Translations under genes and position numbers: made by a program
The notes under the pieces: generated by a model
Told to the model about the DNA's origin: nothing
What the model saw: only the letters and a program-made list of their open reading frames with translations
Database searches by the model: none
From: Prauserella marina
GTDB taxonomy: Bacteria > Actinomycetota > Actinomycetes > Mycobacteriales > Pseudonocardiaceae
DNA: 64,000 nucleotides
Assembly: GCF_002240355.1 (NCBI RefSeq)
Contig: NZ_CP016353.1
Location: 1,724,501 to 1,788,500, forward strand
Reading direction: 5' to 3'
Part shown: one piece after another, positions 18,150 through 27,513 of the stretch
How the letters are laid out: every line of letters begins with the position of its first letter
Position numbering within the stretch: position 1 is the stretch's first letter

Positions 18150-19202
18150 GTGCAGTCGCATCCCGTAAAGCGTGTGGTGTCGGGAGCGCTGGCGGCCTCC
18201 GCCGTGATCGCGGTCGTCACCTTCACTCAGGCACCGGCCACCGCTTCCCCATCCCCCGCCCCGCAGCAGCCGCCGACCGACACCTCGGAGGCGCTTGAGA
18301 AGTACCGTGAGCTGGCCAGCAAGGCCGAGAAGCTCAACGAGGAGCACCTCAAGGCCCAGGAGGACCTCGACGCGAAGGAACGCGAACTCGGCAAGGCAGG
18401 CGACAAGCTCAAGAAGGCAGGCCAGGCGCAGAGCAGGGCCGAAGCCGATATCGACAGGTACCGCGTCGACGTCGACAAGTTCGCGGGCGCGTCGTTCACG
18501 AGCGGCGCGCAGCTCAACAAGATGTCGGCGCTGCTCACCGGCGACTCGGCACAGGACTTCCTCGACCGCTCCTCAGCGCTCGACGTACTCGCCACCGACA
18601 AGAACACCGCGCTGAGCAGGTTGCAGGGCGCCGTCGACGCGGCCGACGCCGCGGAACGGGAGGCGTCGGAGGCCAAGCGCGCCGCGCAGGATGCCAAGGA
18701 CGCCGCCGCGAAGCTCACCGCCGACCTGGAATCGCGCAAGGAACAACTCGATCAGCAGGTCGAGGAACTCGGCGAACAGGCGGGTCTGCTCAGCGACAGC
18801 GACGTGGCCGCGCAGCAGGACACCGGTCCCGACGTCGGCGAGGTCACGGCCCCGGGTGCCGCGGCGCAGGTCGCGGTCAACGCCGCCCTCGGCAAGCGCG
18901 GCAGTCCCTACGTGTGGGGCGCCACCGGTCCCGGCCAGTTCGACTGCTCGGGGCTCACCCAGTGGGCGTTCGCGCAGGCCGGTATCAGCATCCCGCGCAC
19001 GAGTGGTGCCCAGTCGACATTCGGCACCGCGGTGTCGCGTGACCAGCTCCAGCCCGGCGATCTGGTGTTCTACTACTCGCCGGTGTCCCACGTCGGTATC
19101 TACATCGGCAACGGAAACATGGTGCACGCCCCCACCGAGGGTGACGTCGTCAAGGTCGCGCCGCTGCAAGACCAGTACGTGGGTGCTCGCCGCGTCGCGT
19201 GA
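18150..19202 (+). CDS. secreted NlpC/P60 peptidoglycan endopeptidase (RipA-like)
   Basis: About 350 aa. The GTG at 18150 (MQSHPVKRV) is preceded by GGAG 11 nt upstream and starts a normal signal peptide ending near TASPSP. Residues about 45-230 are a charged coiled coil that usually keeps the enzyme inhibited. The C-terminal 115 residues are an intact NlpC/P60 domain: Cys266 in FDCSGLTQWAF and His314 in SPVSHVGIYIG. It should cut the D-Glu/meso-DAP stem peptide bond. Position between the exonuclease and pimB matches the Rv2190c-type gene. Expression is probably controlled by the c-di-AMP riboswitch directly upstream. Confidence 0.93.
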   Translation: MQSHPVKRVVSGALAASAVIAVVTFTQAPATASPSPAPQQPPTDTSEALEKYRELASKAEKLNEEHLKAQEDLDAKERELGKAGDKLKKAGQAQSRAEADIDRYRVDVDKFAGASFTSGAQLNKMSALLTGDSAQDFLDRSSALDVLATDKNTALSRLQGAVDAADAAEREASEAKRAAQDAKDAAAKLTADLESRKEQLDQQVEELGEQAGLLSDSDVAAQQDTGPDVGEVTAPGAAAQVAVNAALGKRGSPYVWGATGPGQFDCSGLTQWAFAQAGISIPRTSGAQSTFGTAVSRDQLQPGDLVFYYSPVSHVGIYIGNGNMVHAPTEGDVVKVAPLQDQYVGARRVA

Positions 19203-19246
19203 CGCGCGCTCGACACCCCCCGGGGCGGGATCGATAGTCTCCAGTC

Positions 19247-20413
19247 ATGCGCCGCACGCTTCTGGTGACCAACGACTTCCCGCCCCGGCCAGGGGGAATC
19301 CAGTCCTATTTGCTCGCGCTGGCGAGCAGGCTTCCCGCCGAGGATCTCGTTGTCTACGCACCGGCGTGGGAGCGAGAGTCCGGCTCGCACCGGGAGTTCG
19401 ACGCCACGGTGCCGTTCGAGGTCGTCCGCCATCCGACGTCGCTGATGCTGCCAACGCCGGATGTTCTGCGCAGGGCGAAGGAATTGGTGCGTTCGCGTGG
19501 TTGCGACGCCGTCTGGTTCGGCGCCGCCGCCCCACTCGCTCTGCTCGGTGAACCGTTGCGTGCCGCCGGTGCGTCGCGGGTCGTCGCCTGCACCCATGGC
19601 CACGAGGTCGGCTGGTCGATGCTGCCCGCGGCGAGGCAGGCGCTTCGCCGCATCGGCAACACCGCCGACGTGGTGACCTTCGTCAGTGAGTACACGCGAA
19701 ACCGCTTCGCCGCGGCGTTCGGCCCCATGGCAGGTCTCGAACACCTTCCGTCCGGTGTGGACACCGAGGTGTTCCGTCCGGACGAGGTCGCCAGGGCCGA
19801 ACTCCGGCACCGCTACGGGCTCACGGATCGGCCGACGGTCGTGTGTGTGTCCCGGCTCGTGCCGCGCAAGGGACAGGACATGCTGGTGAGGGCGCTGCCG
19901 CGACTGCGGGAGCGGATTCCGGGCGCCGCGCTGTTGCTGGTCGGCGGTGGCCCGTACCGCAAGCGGCTCGCCGAACTCGCCGACGAGAACGGCGTGACCG
20001 ACCACGTGATCATGACCGGATCGGTGCCGTGGGAGGAACTGCCTTCGCACTACTGCGCTGGTGACGTTTTCGCGATGCCCGCCAGGACGAGGGGCAAGGG
20101 GCTCGACGTCGAGGGGCTGGGCATCGTCTACCTCGAAGCTTCGGCGAGCGGGCTTCCCGTCGTGGCGGGCAACTCCGGCGGCGCGCCGGAGACGGTGCTC
20201 GACGAGGTCACCGGTCACGTCGTCGACGGGAGGGAACTCGACCAGCTCACCGAGACGCTCGCGGCGCTGCTCGCCGACCCGGTGCGGGCGCGCAGGATGG
20301 GCGAGGCCGGCCGCGAGTGGGTGCAGCGGCACTGGCGGTGGGACATCCTTGCCGGAAGGCTGGCCGCGATGCTCGACGGGACCCCGGTTTCCGGTCTCTC
20401 CGCCTCGCGCTGA
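19247..20413 (+). CDS. pimB: GDP-mannose-dependent phosphatidylinositol mannosyltransferase
   Basis: A 388-aa GT-B glycosyltransferase of family 4. The N-terminal Gly-rich loop is NDFPPRPGGIQSYL, and the C-terminal nucleotide-sugar site contains VSRLVPRKGQDML and the EX7E motif region EGLGIVYLEASASG. It matches PimB' (Rv2188c type), which adds the second mannose to phosphatidylinositol mannoside on the inner membrane face. It lies just after the NlpC/P60 gene, the same order as in mycobacteria. Confidence 0.9.
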   Translation: MRRTLLVTNDFPPRPGGIQSYLLALASRLPAEDLVVYAPAWERESGSHREFDATVPFEVVRHPTSLMLPTPDVLRRAKELVRSRGCDAVWFGAAAPLALLGEPLRAAGASRVVACTHGHEVGWSMLPAARQALRRIGNTADVVTFVSEYTRNRFAAAFGPMAGLEHLPSGVDTEVFRPDEVARAELRHRYGLTDRPTVVCVSRLVPRKGQDMLVRALPRLRERIPGAALLLVGGGPYRKRLAELADENGVTDHVIMTGSVPWEELPSHYCAGDVFAMPARTRGKGLDVEGLGIVYLEASASGLPVVAGNSGGAPETVLDEVTGHVVDGRELDQLTETLAALLADPVRARRMGEAGREWVQRHWRWDILAGRLAAMLDGTPVSGLSASR

Positions 20414-20423
20414 CGGGGTTGGC

Positions 20424-21056
20424 TCAGCGAAGCAGGAGCGCGGGGTGGGCCGGATTGTCCATTCGCACCACGACATCCGCCGTGCCGACGGGGTCGGCTT
20501 CGGCGTCGTAGCGCAGGTACGCGGGCAGTGCCCACGCGCTGTCCGGCGCGATCCTGCGCCGCAGCGCCGAAGCCGACAGCGACAGGTGGACGGTCAGATC
20601 GAAGTCGAGTCCTCTTCCCAGCAGCAGTTCCCCTTCGAGTAGCAGCACCCCGCCTTCCGGAAGGGGTTCGCGGTCCATGCGGAACGCACGGTCGCGTTCA
20701 CGGTCCCACAGCGCCGGAAGTACGGCTCCGCTGCCGTTTTCGGCGAGCGGGCCGAGGACTTCTCTGCGCAGCGCGCCGGTGTCGAGCCAGTCCTCGTACC
20801 TGGCATCGGGGTCGCGCTTGCCTCGTTCGAAGCGCAGCGAGGCCGGTCTGAGGTAGTCGCTCGCGGAAACCCGCCGCACGGCACGGCCTTCGACTCGCAG
20901 GGGGTCGACGAGCGCGTCGGCGACGGCGGCGGGATCGGTTGCCGTCCGCGCGCCGTCGATCGCGACCCGAAGCCACCTGCCGGGAGTCGCGGCGATGCGG
21001 GCGGCGAGTCGCGCGATGAGCCGGTCGAACGAGATCGGGCGGTAGCGCGCGCTCAT
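20424..21056 (-). CDS. uridine kinase-like protein without a Walker A motif
   Basis: About 210 aa, starting at ATG 21056, which overlaps the TetR stop as ATGA. The fold resembles uridine/pantothenate kinases (VAIDGA at the first strand, YEDWLDTGALRREVLGPL, VLLLEGELLLGRGL, and the Arg-rich lid RDRAFRMDREP). However, the P-loop expected after VAIDGA reads RTATDP, lacking the Gly-Lys-Ser/Thr that binds phosphates. Catalysis of normal phosphate transfer is therefore doubtful. It is probably co-transcribed with the TetR gene. Confidence 0.75.
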   Translation of the reverse strand: MSARYRPISFDRLIARLAARIAATPGRWLRVAIDGARTATDPAAVADALVDPLRVEGRAVRRVSASDYLRPASLRFERGKRDPDARYEDWLDTGALRREVLGPLAENGSGAVLPALWDRERDRAFRMDREPLPEGGVLLLEGELLLGRGLDFDLTVHLSLSASALRRRIAPDSAWALPAYLRYDAEADPVGTADVVVRMDNPAHPALLLR

Positions 21057-21613
21057 GGCCGCGCCCCGTCGAGCACGAGGCTCACGATGGAGCGGACGTA
21101 GCCCGCGCGCGGGGTTTCGCCGCGTGCCAGCACGCGCAACCAGATGGCGCCAGCCAGCAGGTCCATGATCATCCCTGGATCGGTGCCTTCGCGCAGTTCG
21201 CCGCGGGCGATGGCCCGTTCGAACACGATCCGCTCTCGCGCGAGGCGGCCCGCGAAGAACTCGGTGACGAGCGAGGCGAGCGCGGGCCGGTGGGTCGCGG
21301 CGCCGAGTATCGCGGTCACGGTCGCTCCGGTGGCCTTGCCGGTGAGCAGGCGCAGTACTTGTTCGACGAGGCTGCGCAGGTCGTCGTCGATGCCGCCGGT
21401 GTCGGGCACGCTCAATTCGAGGAGGTTGGCGTCGAGCAGCGCGGCGCCGAGCAGCGCGTCCTTCGAGGGCCACCAGCGGTAGATGGTGGTCTTGTGCACC
21501 CCCGACCTCGCGGCGACCCCTTCGATGGTGAGCCCGTCGTAGCCGAGTTCGGTGAGCAGGCCGAGCGTCGCGTCGAAGACGGACTGGGCTTTGCGGGGGC
21601 CGGGTGATCGCAT
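21053..21613 (-). CDS. TetR-family regulator
   Basis: A 186-aa regulator with an N-terminal HTH (LTIEGVAARSGVHKTTIYRWWPSK) and a TetR_C_ C-terminal ligand domain. It is divergent from the HXXEE-P450 operon; two near-identical 16-bp palindromes fill the space between, so autoregulation and control of the P450 operon are likely. The inducer is unknown. Confidence 0.9.
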   Translation of the reverse strand: MRSPGPRKAQSVFDATLGLLTELGYDGLTIEGVAARSGVHKTTIYRWWPSKDALLGAALLDANLLELSVPDTGGIDDDLRSLVEQVLRLLTGKATGATVTAILGAATHRPALASLVTEFFAGRLARERIVFERAIARGELREGTDPGMIMDLLAGAIWLRVLARGETPRAGYVRSIVSLVLDGARP

Positions 21614-21636
21614 GCTCGCACTCTAACTCAGTTCGC

Positions 21637-21696
21637 AACGCAACGGTGCGTTGCATAATGAGCGGCACGGCGCTACCGTAAACGCAACGTTGCGTT
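21637..21696. promoter_or_regulatory. pair of TetR operators between TetR and P450 operons
   Basis: Perfect palindrome AACGCAACGTTGCGTT at 21681-21696 and a copy with one mismatch (AACGCAACGGTGCGTT) at 21637-21652, centres 44 bp apart. A weak promoter TTGCAT (21651-21656), 17 bp, TACCGT (21674-21679) would place its -35 in the first operator and its start point near the second, fitting repression. Confidence 0.78.
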
Positions 21697-21717
21697 GCGT
21701 TTTGGAGGAGATGACCG

Positions 21718-22284
21718 ATGCGGGAACCACATCGCGAGACCGGCGCCGAAGCAAAACCGTTGTCGCCCTTGGTGACCTGGGGGTTGTTCGCGGCCTGGCT
21801 CGTACACGACGCCGAGGAACTGCTGACGATGCCGGGCTGGACCGAGCGTGCCCGGCCGAGGCTTGAGCGGCTGCTGCCGTCGGTGCCGGGGGAGAGCTGG
21901 GACCGGCTGGCCGTCTCCAGGTCCCACACGGCCATCGCGATCGGCACGGTGGGTGCCGTGGTGGCCGCCGCGTCGGCGGCGGGCGCGCGGACCGGAGGAC
22001 ACAGCGGCTTCTACCGGAGCGTGCTGACCGCCTTCGGCTGGCACGCGGCGAGTCACCTTGCCGGGTCCGTCGCCACCCGTGGCTACACGCCGGGGGTGGT
22101 GACGGCACCGACCGTGGTGGCACCCTTCTCGGTGTGGGCATGGCGAGAGCTGCGCAAGGCGGGCGTGCCGGCGGGAGGGGGCTCGTGGTCCTCGGCCGTG
22201 TCGTTCCCCGCCGTCGTCGCCGGAGCGCACGGGCTCGCCACCGTGGTCACGCGAGCACTGGGACGGCGTAACCGGAGGGGCTGA
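21718..22284 (+). CDS. HXXEE-domain membrane protein
   Basis: A 188-aa protein with the motif HDAEE (WLVHDAEELLTMPGW) in the first hydrophobic segment, a second His-containing segment (GWHAASHLAG) and several further helices. This is the HXXEE domain family of unknown function, suspected of metal binding in the membrane. ATG at 21718 follows GGAGGAG. It overlaps the P450 start by 1 bp, so the two products are probably functionally linked. Confidence 0.85.
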   Translation: MREPHRETGAEAKPLSPLVTWGLFAAWLVHDAEELLTMPGWTERARPRLERLLPSVPGESWDRLAVSRSHTAIAIGTVGAVVAAASAAGARTGGHSGFYRSVLTAFGWHAASHLAGSVATRGYTPGVVTAPTVVAPFSVWAWRELRKAGVPAGGGSWSSAVSFPAVVAGAHGLATVVTRALGRRNRRG

Positions 22285-23531
22285 TGGAACAGAGAGAGCC
22301 GGGAACACCGACCGTGGAGCCACTTCAGCTCGATCAGGGGTTCATCCAGGACCCGCACCGGCTGACCGCGTTGCTGCGCGAGCAGCGGGAGCCCGTCCGG
22401 CCGGTGATCATGCCGCGCGGCCTCCCCGGCTGGCTGATCACCGGGCACGCCGAGGCGAAGGCGATGCTCGCCGATCCGAGGCTGAGCAAGAACAGTGCGC
22501 GGATCGGCGAACTCCTACCGCGAAGGCCGACCGCGACCGGCGGCGCGGCGACGGAGGATTCGCGGGCGCTCGCCGAGCACATGCTGAACATGGATCCACC
22601 GGATCACACCAGGCTTCGCGGTCTGGTCAACAAGGCGTTCACCGCGAAGTCGGTGGCACGACTGCGGCCGAGAATCGAGCAGATCGCCGACGAGCTGCTG
22701 GACGGCCTTGCCGGCCCCGCCCGGGGCGCGGAGGTCGATCTGCTCGACGCGTACGCGTTTCCGTTGCCCATCACCGTGATCTGCGAACTGCTCGGCGTCC
22801 CCGAGGACGAGCGGGGCAGTTTCCGCTCATGGTCCACGACCATGGTGTCAGCGGGTTCGGCCGAGGAGGTCGCGAAGGTTTCCGCCGAGATGGCCGCCTA
22901 TCTCGGCGCGCTGATCGAGGGCAAGCGCGCGTCGCCGACCGGCGACCTGCTGTCCGATCTGGTGCACGTCAGTGATGGTGGCGACCAGCTCTCGCGGGGC
23001 GAGTTGCTTTCGATGGCCTTCCTTTTGCTGATCGCGGGACACGAGACGACGGTGAACCTGATCGGCAACGCGGCGCTCGCGCTGCTGAGTGCCCCTGATC
23101 AGCTCGCCGCGCTCAGGGCCGATCCGGCACTGCTTCCCGGTGCCGTCGAGGAGTTCCTGCGCTTCGACGGCCCGGTGAACATCGCGACGCTGCGCTTCAC
23201 CACCGAAGCCGTGCCATGCGGTGATCACGTACTTCCCGCCAACGCGTTCGTGCTGGTGTCCCTGCTGGGGGCGAACAGGGACGAACGCAGGTTCGCCGAA
23301 GCCGGACGGCTCGACGTCACCAGGTCCGCGAGCGGGCACCTCGCCTTCGGGCACGGCATCCACTACTGCGTCGGCGCGCCGCTGGCGCGGCTGGAGGGCG
23401 AGGTTGCGATCGGCAGGCTTCTCGCCAGGTTCGGCGACACGCTGCGGCTGGCTGGGCCTCCTGAGCAGCTTCGCTGGCGGCGCAGCACCCTCATCAGGGG
23501 GCTCGAACGGCTTCCCGTCTCGCTGAGCTGA
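22284..23531 (+). CDS. cytochrome P450
   Basis: A 415-aa soluble bacterial P450. The oxygen-activation helix is AGHETTVNLIG, the ExxR-type region is EEFLRFDGP with downstream Arg, and the haem loop is FGHGIHYCVGAPLARLE with Cys362 as thiolate ligand. No redox partner gene is adjacent. It is translationally coupled to the HXXEE protein and probably repressed by the upstream TetR. Substrate unknown. Confidence 0.95.
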   Translation: MEQREPGTPTVEPLQLDQGFIQDPHRLTALLREQREPVRPVIMPRGLPGWLITGHAEAKAMLADPRLSKNSARIGELLPRRPTATGGAATEDSRALAEHMLNMDPPDHTRLRGLVNKAFTAKSVARLRPRIEQIADELLDGLAGPARGAEVDLLDAYAFPLPITVICELLGVPEDERGSFRSWSTTMVSAGSAEEVAKVSAEMAAYLGALIEGKRASPTGDLLSDLVHVSDGGDQLSRGELLSMAFLLLIAGHETTVNLIGNAALALLSAPDQLAALRADPALLPGAVEEFLRFDGPVNIATLRFTTEAVPCGDHVLPANAFVLVSLLGANRDERRFAEAGRLDVTRSASGHLAFGHGIHYCVGAPLARLEGEVAIGRLLARFGDTLRLAGPPEQLRWRRSTLIRGLERLPVSLS

Positions 23532-23561
23532 CCGGTTGCGCGCGCGCCGTACAGTGCCGCC

Positions 23562-24866
23562 ATGAACGCCGCCAACGACGCGACCGCCGCCGACGCTGAA
23601 TTGCTCGCGCTGGACGCGCGGCACGTGTGGCATCCGTACGCGCCCATGCCATCGACGGTCGCGCCGCTGCTCGTGCGGGAGGCGAGCGGCGCGTGCCTGC
23701 GACTGGCCGACGGCAGGGAGCTCGTCGACGGCATGTCGTCCTGGTGGGCTGCCGTGCACGGCTACCGGCACCCCGTTCTCGACGCCGCGCTCGCCGAACA
23801 GGCCGGCCGGATGAGTCACGTCATGTTCGGCGGATTGACCCACGAACCGGCCATCCGGCTGGCGAGCACGCTCGCCGAGCTGACGCCGGACGGCCTCGAA
23901 CACGTCTTCCTCTCCGATTCCGGTTCGGTCTCCGTCGAGGTCGCGCTGAAGATGTGCTTGCAGTACTGGCGGTCGAGGGGCGAACCGGCCAAGCGCAGGA
24001 TGCTCACCTGGCGGGGCGGCTATCACGGCGACACGTTCCATCCGATGAGCGTGTGCGACCCCGAAGGCGGCATGCACGCGTTGTGGAGGGGAGTGCTGCC
24101 TGAGCAGATCTTCGTCCCCGCGCCGCCCTCCGGCTTCGACACGGAGCCCGATCAGTCCTATGTAGACGAATTGGCCGCCTCGGTCGAGCGGAACGCGGGC
24201 GAGCTCGCCGCCGTCGTCGTCGAACCGATCGTGCAAGGCGCGGGAGGGATGCGCTTCCACCACCCCGGTTACCTGCGCGCGTTGCGCGAGATCACCTCGG
24301 CCAACGACGTGCTGCTCGTCTTCGACGAGATCGCGACGGGTTTCGGCAGGACGGGCGCGCTCTTCGCGGCGGAGCACGCCGGGGTGACACCGGACGTGCT
24401 GTGCCTCGGCAAGGCGCTGACCGGCGGCTATCTGACGATGGCCGCGACGCTGTGCACGCCGCGCGTCGCCGAGGGCATCTCCGAAGGCGCGGTTCCCGTG
24501 CTGGCGCATGGTCCGACCTTCATGGGCAACCCGCTCGCCGCCGCCGTCGCCAACGCCTCGATCGGCCTGCTCGCCGACGGCTCATGGCTGCCGAGGGTGC
24601 GGCGCATCGAAGCGCTCCTGCGCGAGGGGCTTGCTCCCGCCGCCGGGGTACCCGGCGTCGTGGACGTCCGCGTACTCGGCGCCATCGGGGTGGTTCAGCT
24701 CGACCGGCACGTCGACATGGGGGAGGCGACCAGGGTGCTGACGGCGAACGGGGTGTGGCTGCGGCCGTTCCGCGATCTGCTGTACACCATGCCGCCCTAC
24801 GTGTGCACCGATGGGCAGGTCGAGCAGATCACAGCAGCGATGGTAAAGACCACGCGAGAGGTGTGA
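23562..24866 (+). CDS. bioA: adenosylmethionine-8-amino-7-oxononanoate aminotransferase
   Basis: A 434-aa fold-type I PLP enzyme that makes 7,8-diaminopelargonic acid using SAM as amino donor. The features are [10 protein letters not shown], the substrate-site [25 protein letters not shown], the PLP lysine in CLGKALTGG, and [15 protein letters not shown]. It starts the biotin genes; bioD and bioB follow after the SulP gene. Confidence 0.96.
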   Translation: MNAANDATAADAELLALDARHVWHPYAPMPSTVAPLLVREASGACLRLADGRELVDGMSSWWAAVHGYRHPVLDAALAEQAGRMSHVMFGGLTHEPAIRLASTLAELTPDGLEHVFLSDSGSVSVEVALKMCLQYWRSRGEPAKRRMLTWRGGYHGDTFHPMSVCDPEGGMHALWRGVLPEQIFVPAPPSGFDTEPDQSYVDELAASVERNAGELAAVVVEPIVQGAGGMRFHHPGYLRALREITSANDVLLVFDEIATGFGRTGALFAAEHAGVTPDVLCLGKALTGGYLTMAATLCTPRVAEGISEGAVPVLAHGPTFMGNPLAAAVANASIGLLADGSWLPRVRRIEALLREGLAPAAGVPGVVDVRVLGAIGVVQLDRHVDMGEATRVLTANGVWLRPFRDLLYTMPPYVCTDGQVEQITAAMVKTTREV

Positions 24867-25193
24867 TCCCGCCCAAGATCACTCGATCCGGTTTGGACAC
24901 TGCCAGCGAGCGGCATCATGATCACTTACCGCAGTTGACTGTCCGGTTTGGATCCTGAATGGAGTGAGACTCAGCCCACTACGCGTGGGTTGTGTTCACG
25001 AAGAGATGGCCGCTGGGTAGTGACGGGCTCATGAAGTAAACATGAGAACTTCTTTCTATAGCGGACATTTCACACATTCTCCGGTTATCTGGTGACGCAC
25101 TCTTTGTCGACATCCTGGGCTCATCGGTGCGGATGCCAGCCACGCGGCACATTCAGTACGACCGTTGACGCGGACAACCGGAAGGATCTTTGT
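24867..25193. other. 327-bp gap between bioA and the SulP gene
   Basis: Contains two direct copies of TCCGGTTTGGA (about 24889-24899 and 24942-24952) and a small hairpin CTCATG/CATGAG (25028-25046). GAAGGA at 25181-25186 is the ribosome site of the next gene. It probably holds the promoter of the SulP gene; no gene or known biotin-repressor box is recognised. Confidence 0.45.
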
Positions 25194-27479
25194 ATGACGA
25201 GGAAGAACGGTCTCGCGACGAGCGATGACCGCGGCGCTTCGCCATGGCGGAAAGCGAACGAGGTTCTGCGCCACGATGTCCCGGCATCGCTGGTGGTGTT
25301 CCTCGTCGCGGTGCCGCTGTCCCTCGGTATCGCGCTCGCCTCGGGAGCCCCGATCGTCGCCGGCCTCATCGCCGCGATCGTCGGCGGTGTCGTGGCCGGC
25401 GCGGTCGGCGGTTCCGCGCTGCAGGTCAGCGGTCCGGCCGCAGGGCTGACCATCGTCATGGCCGAGACCATCAACACGTTCGGCTGGGCGGTCACCTGTG
25501 CCATCACCGTCGGCGCCGGCGCACTGCAAGTCCTTTTCGGACTGAGCAGGGTCGCGAGGGCGGCGCTCGCGATCTCGCCCGCCATCGTTCACGGAATGCT
25601 CGCCGGGATCGGGGTGACGCTCGTTCTCGGGCAGTTGCACGTCGTTCTCGGCGGTAGCGCGCAGAGCTCGTCCATCGACAACATCCTCGCGCTGCCTGGT
25701 CAGCTCGTCGCGCATCACGACACCGCCGCGATACTGGGCGTGCTGACCATCGCCATCCTGCTGGTGTGGCCGAAACTGCCGGCGGCGGTGCGCAAGATCC
25801 CCGGCCCGCTCGCCGCGATCACCGTCGTCACCGTGCTGGCCTCCGTCGCGGGCATGGCCGCGCAGCGGGTCGAGCTGCCGGGCGACCTGCTCTCGGTCAC
25901 GCTGATGCCGCGACTTCCGGAAGGGCACTGGTTCGACTTCGGGGTCGCCGTGCTCACCATCGCGCTCATCGCCAGCGTCGAAACCCTGCTCTCCGCGGTC
26001 GCCGTCGACAAGATGCACAACGGAAAGCGAGCCAACCTCAACCGCGAGCTCGTCGGTCAGGGCGTCGCCAACATGACCTCCGGTGCCATCGGCGGTCTTC
26101 CGGTCACCGGCGTCATCGTGCGCAGCTCGACCAACGTCGTCGCGGGAGCGCGGACGAGGGCGTCGGCCATCATGCACGGCCTGTGGGTGCTGCTGTTCAC
26201 CGTCGCCCTCGCCTCGCTCATCCAGAGCATCCCGCTGGCCGCGCTGGCCGGCCTGCTCGTCGTCGTCGGCGCCAAACTCGTTGACATCAAACACATCCGG
26301 CAGGTGCTCAAGCACGGTGACCTGCCGTTGTACCTGGTGACGCTGATCGGTGTCGTCACCATCGACCTGCTCAGCGGCGTGCTGCTCGGGATCGCGCTCT
26401 CGCTCGTGCTGATGCTGGGGCGCACCATGTGGTCCGGCATCCACGCGGAGGGAGAGGGGCAGCACCGGCGCCTCGTCATCGAGGGCGCGCTGACCTTCCT
26501 CTCGGTTCCCCGGCTGTCCACAGTGCTCAATTCGATGCCCGAGGGCAGCACGGTCACGCTCGAACTGGTCGTGGATTATCTCGACCACGCCTCCTTCGAG
26601 TGCCTTTCCAGCTGGCAGCAGGCTCACGAGCGGGCCGGGGGCACGGTCGTGGTCGACGAGCTGGGGCATCCCTGGTTCGCCAGAGGCAAATCCGACGCGC
26701 CGACGGTGCGCCGCAGGGCGGCCAAACCCGTCGTGCCCCGCTGGCTCGCGCCGTGGTCGGAGTGGATGGCGAAAGACTTCGGCGTGCACATTCCCGACCA
26801 GCGGACTGGCCCGCTGCGCAGGGGCACCTCGGAGTTCCAGAACCGCACGGCCCCGCTCGTGCAAGAGACCATGAGCAAGCTGGCGACCGATCAGCGCCCG
26901 CACACGCTGTTCATCACGTGCGGCGACGCGAGGATCGTGCCCAACGTGATCACCACCAGCGGGCCTGGCGACCTGTTCGCGGTGCGCAACGTCGGCAACT
27001 TCGTTCCTGTCGGTGGTGCCGTGACCGTGAGCGACGACGACTCGGTCGGCGCCTCCATCGAATACGCGGTCAGCGTGCTCGGGGTGCGCGAGGTCGTGGT
27101 GTGCGGGCATTCCTCGTGCGGCGCCATGCGAGCGCTGCTCGGTGACACGCCAGGTGGGTTGCCCTCGCTCGCCCGCTGGTTGCGGCACGGGGCGCCGAGC
27201 ATGCGAAGGCACGCGGGAAACACGCCGGTCACACTGGCGGGGAAGGTTCCGGAGCTGCAAGGCGACCGCCTCGCGCTGCACAACGTGTTGCAGCAACTCG
27301 ACCACCTCAGGCGGTATCCGATGGTCGCCGAGGCGGAACGCAAGGGCGAACTCCAGCTCACCGGAATGTACTTCGACGTCGGCAACGCGCAGGTCTACCT
27401 CTTCGATCCCGCGGAGGGCGCCTTCGTCCCGGCCGGTGCCGAGGCGCCGGCGGTGGAGCCGGAGGTCAAGACCGGGTGA
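25194..27479 (+). CDS. SulP-family anion transporter fused to beta-carbonic anhydrase
   Basis: A 761-aa fusion. Residues about 25-430 form the SulP membrane domain (VPLSLGIALASGAPI, GGLPVTGVIVRSSTNV). Residues about 430-525 resemble a STAS domain. From about residue 545 a beta-carbonic anhydrase follows, with Cys576, Asp578 and Arg580 in CGDARI and the zinc pair His639/Cys642 in GHSSCGAM. Such fusions are thought to import bicarbonate and interconvert it with CO2 at the membrane. Start ATG follows GAAGGA. Biotin-dependent carboxylases use bicarbonate, so its place inside the biotin genes may be meaningful. Confidence 0.92.
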   Translation: MTRKNGLATSDDRGASPWRKANEVLRHDVPASLVVFLVAVPLSLGIALASGAPIVAGLIAAIVGGVVAGAVGGSALQVSGPAAGLTIVMAETINTFGWAVTCAITVGAGALQVLFGLSRVARAALAISPAIVHGMLAGIGVTLVLGQLHVVLGGSAQSSSIDNILALPGQLVAHHDTAAILGVLTIAILLVWPKLPAAVRKIPGPLAAITVVTVLASVAGMAAQRVELPGDLLSVTLMPRLPEGHWFDFGVAVLTIALIASVETLLSAVAVDKMHNGKRANLNRELVGQGVANMTSGAIGGLPVTGVIVRSSTNVVAGARTRASAIMHGLWVLLFTVALASLIQSIPLAALAGLLVVVGAKLVDIKHIRQVLKHGDLPLYLVTLIGVVTIDLLSGVLLGIALSLVLMLGRTMWSGIHAEGEGQHRRLVIEGALTFLSVPRLSTVLNSMPEGSTVTLELVVDYLDHASFECLSSWQQAHERAGGTVVVDELGHPWFARGKSDAPTVRRRAAKPVVPRWLAPWSEWMAKDFGVHIPDQRTGPLRRGTSEFQNRTAPLVQETMSKLATDQRPHTLFITCGDARIVPNVITTSGPGDLFAVRNVGNFVPVGGAVTVSDDDSVGASIEYAVSVLGVREVVVCGHSSCGAMRALLGDTPGGLPSLARWLRHGAPSMRRHAGNTPVTLAGKVPELQGDRLALHNVLQQLDHLRRYPMVAEAERKGELQLTGMYFDVGNAQVYLFDPAEGAFVPAGAEAPAVEPEVKTG

Positions 27480-27513
27480 CGGCCGTCGCGGCAGGCGGTA
27501 TTACTGTCGCGAT

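Noticed and set aside
24867-25193. BioQ- or BirA-type biotin operator
   Set aside because: No dyad resembling a known biotin operator is found; only short direct repeats and one weak hairpin.
25056-27305. A 749-codon open frame on the minus strand
   Set aside because: It lies opposite the SulP-carbonic anhydrase gene, and its Asp/Arg/His-rich composition is typical of antisense frames in GC-rich genes. No domain is visible.
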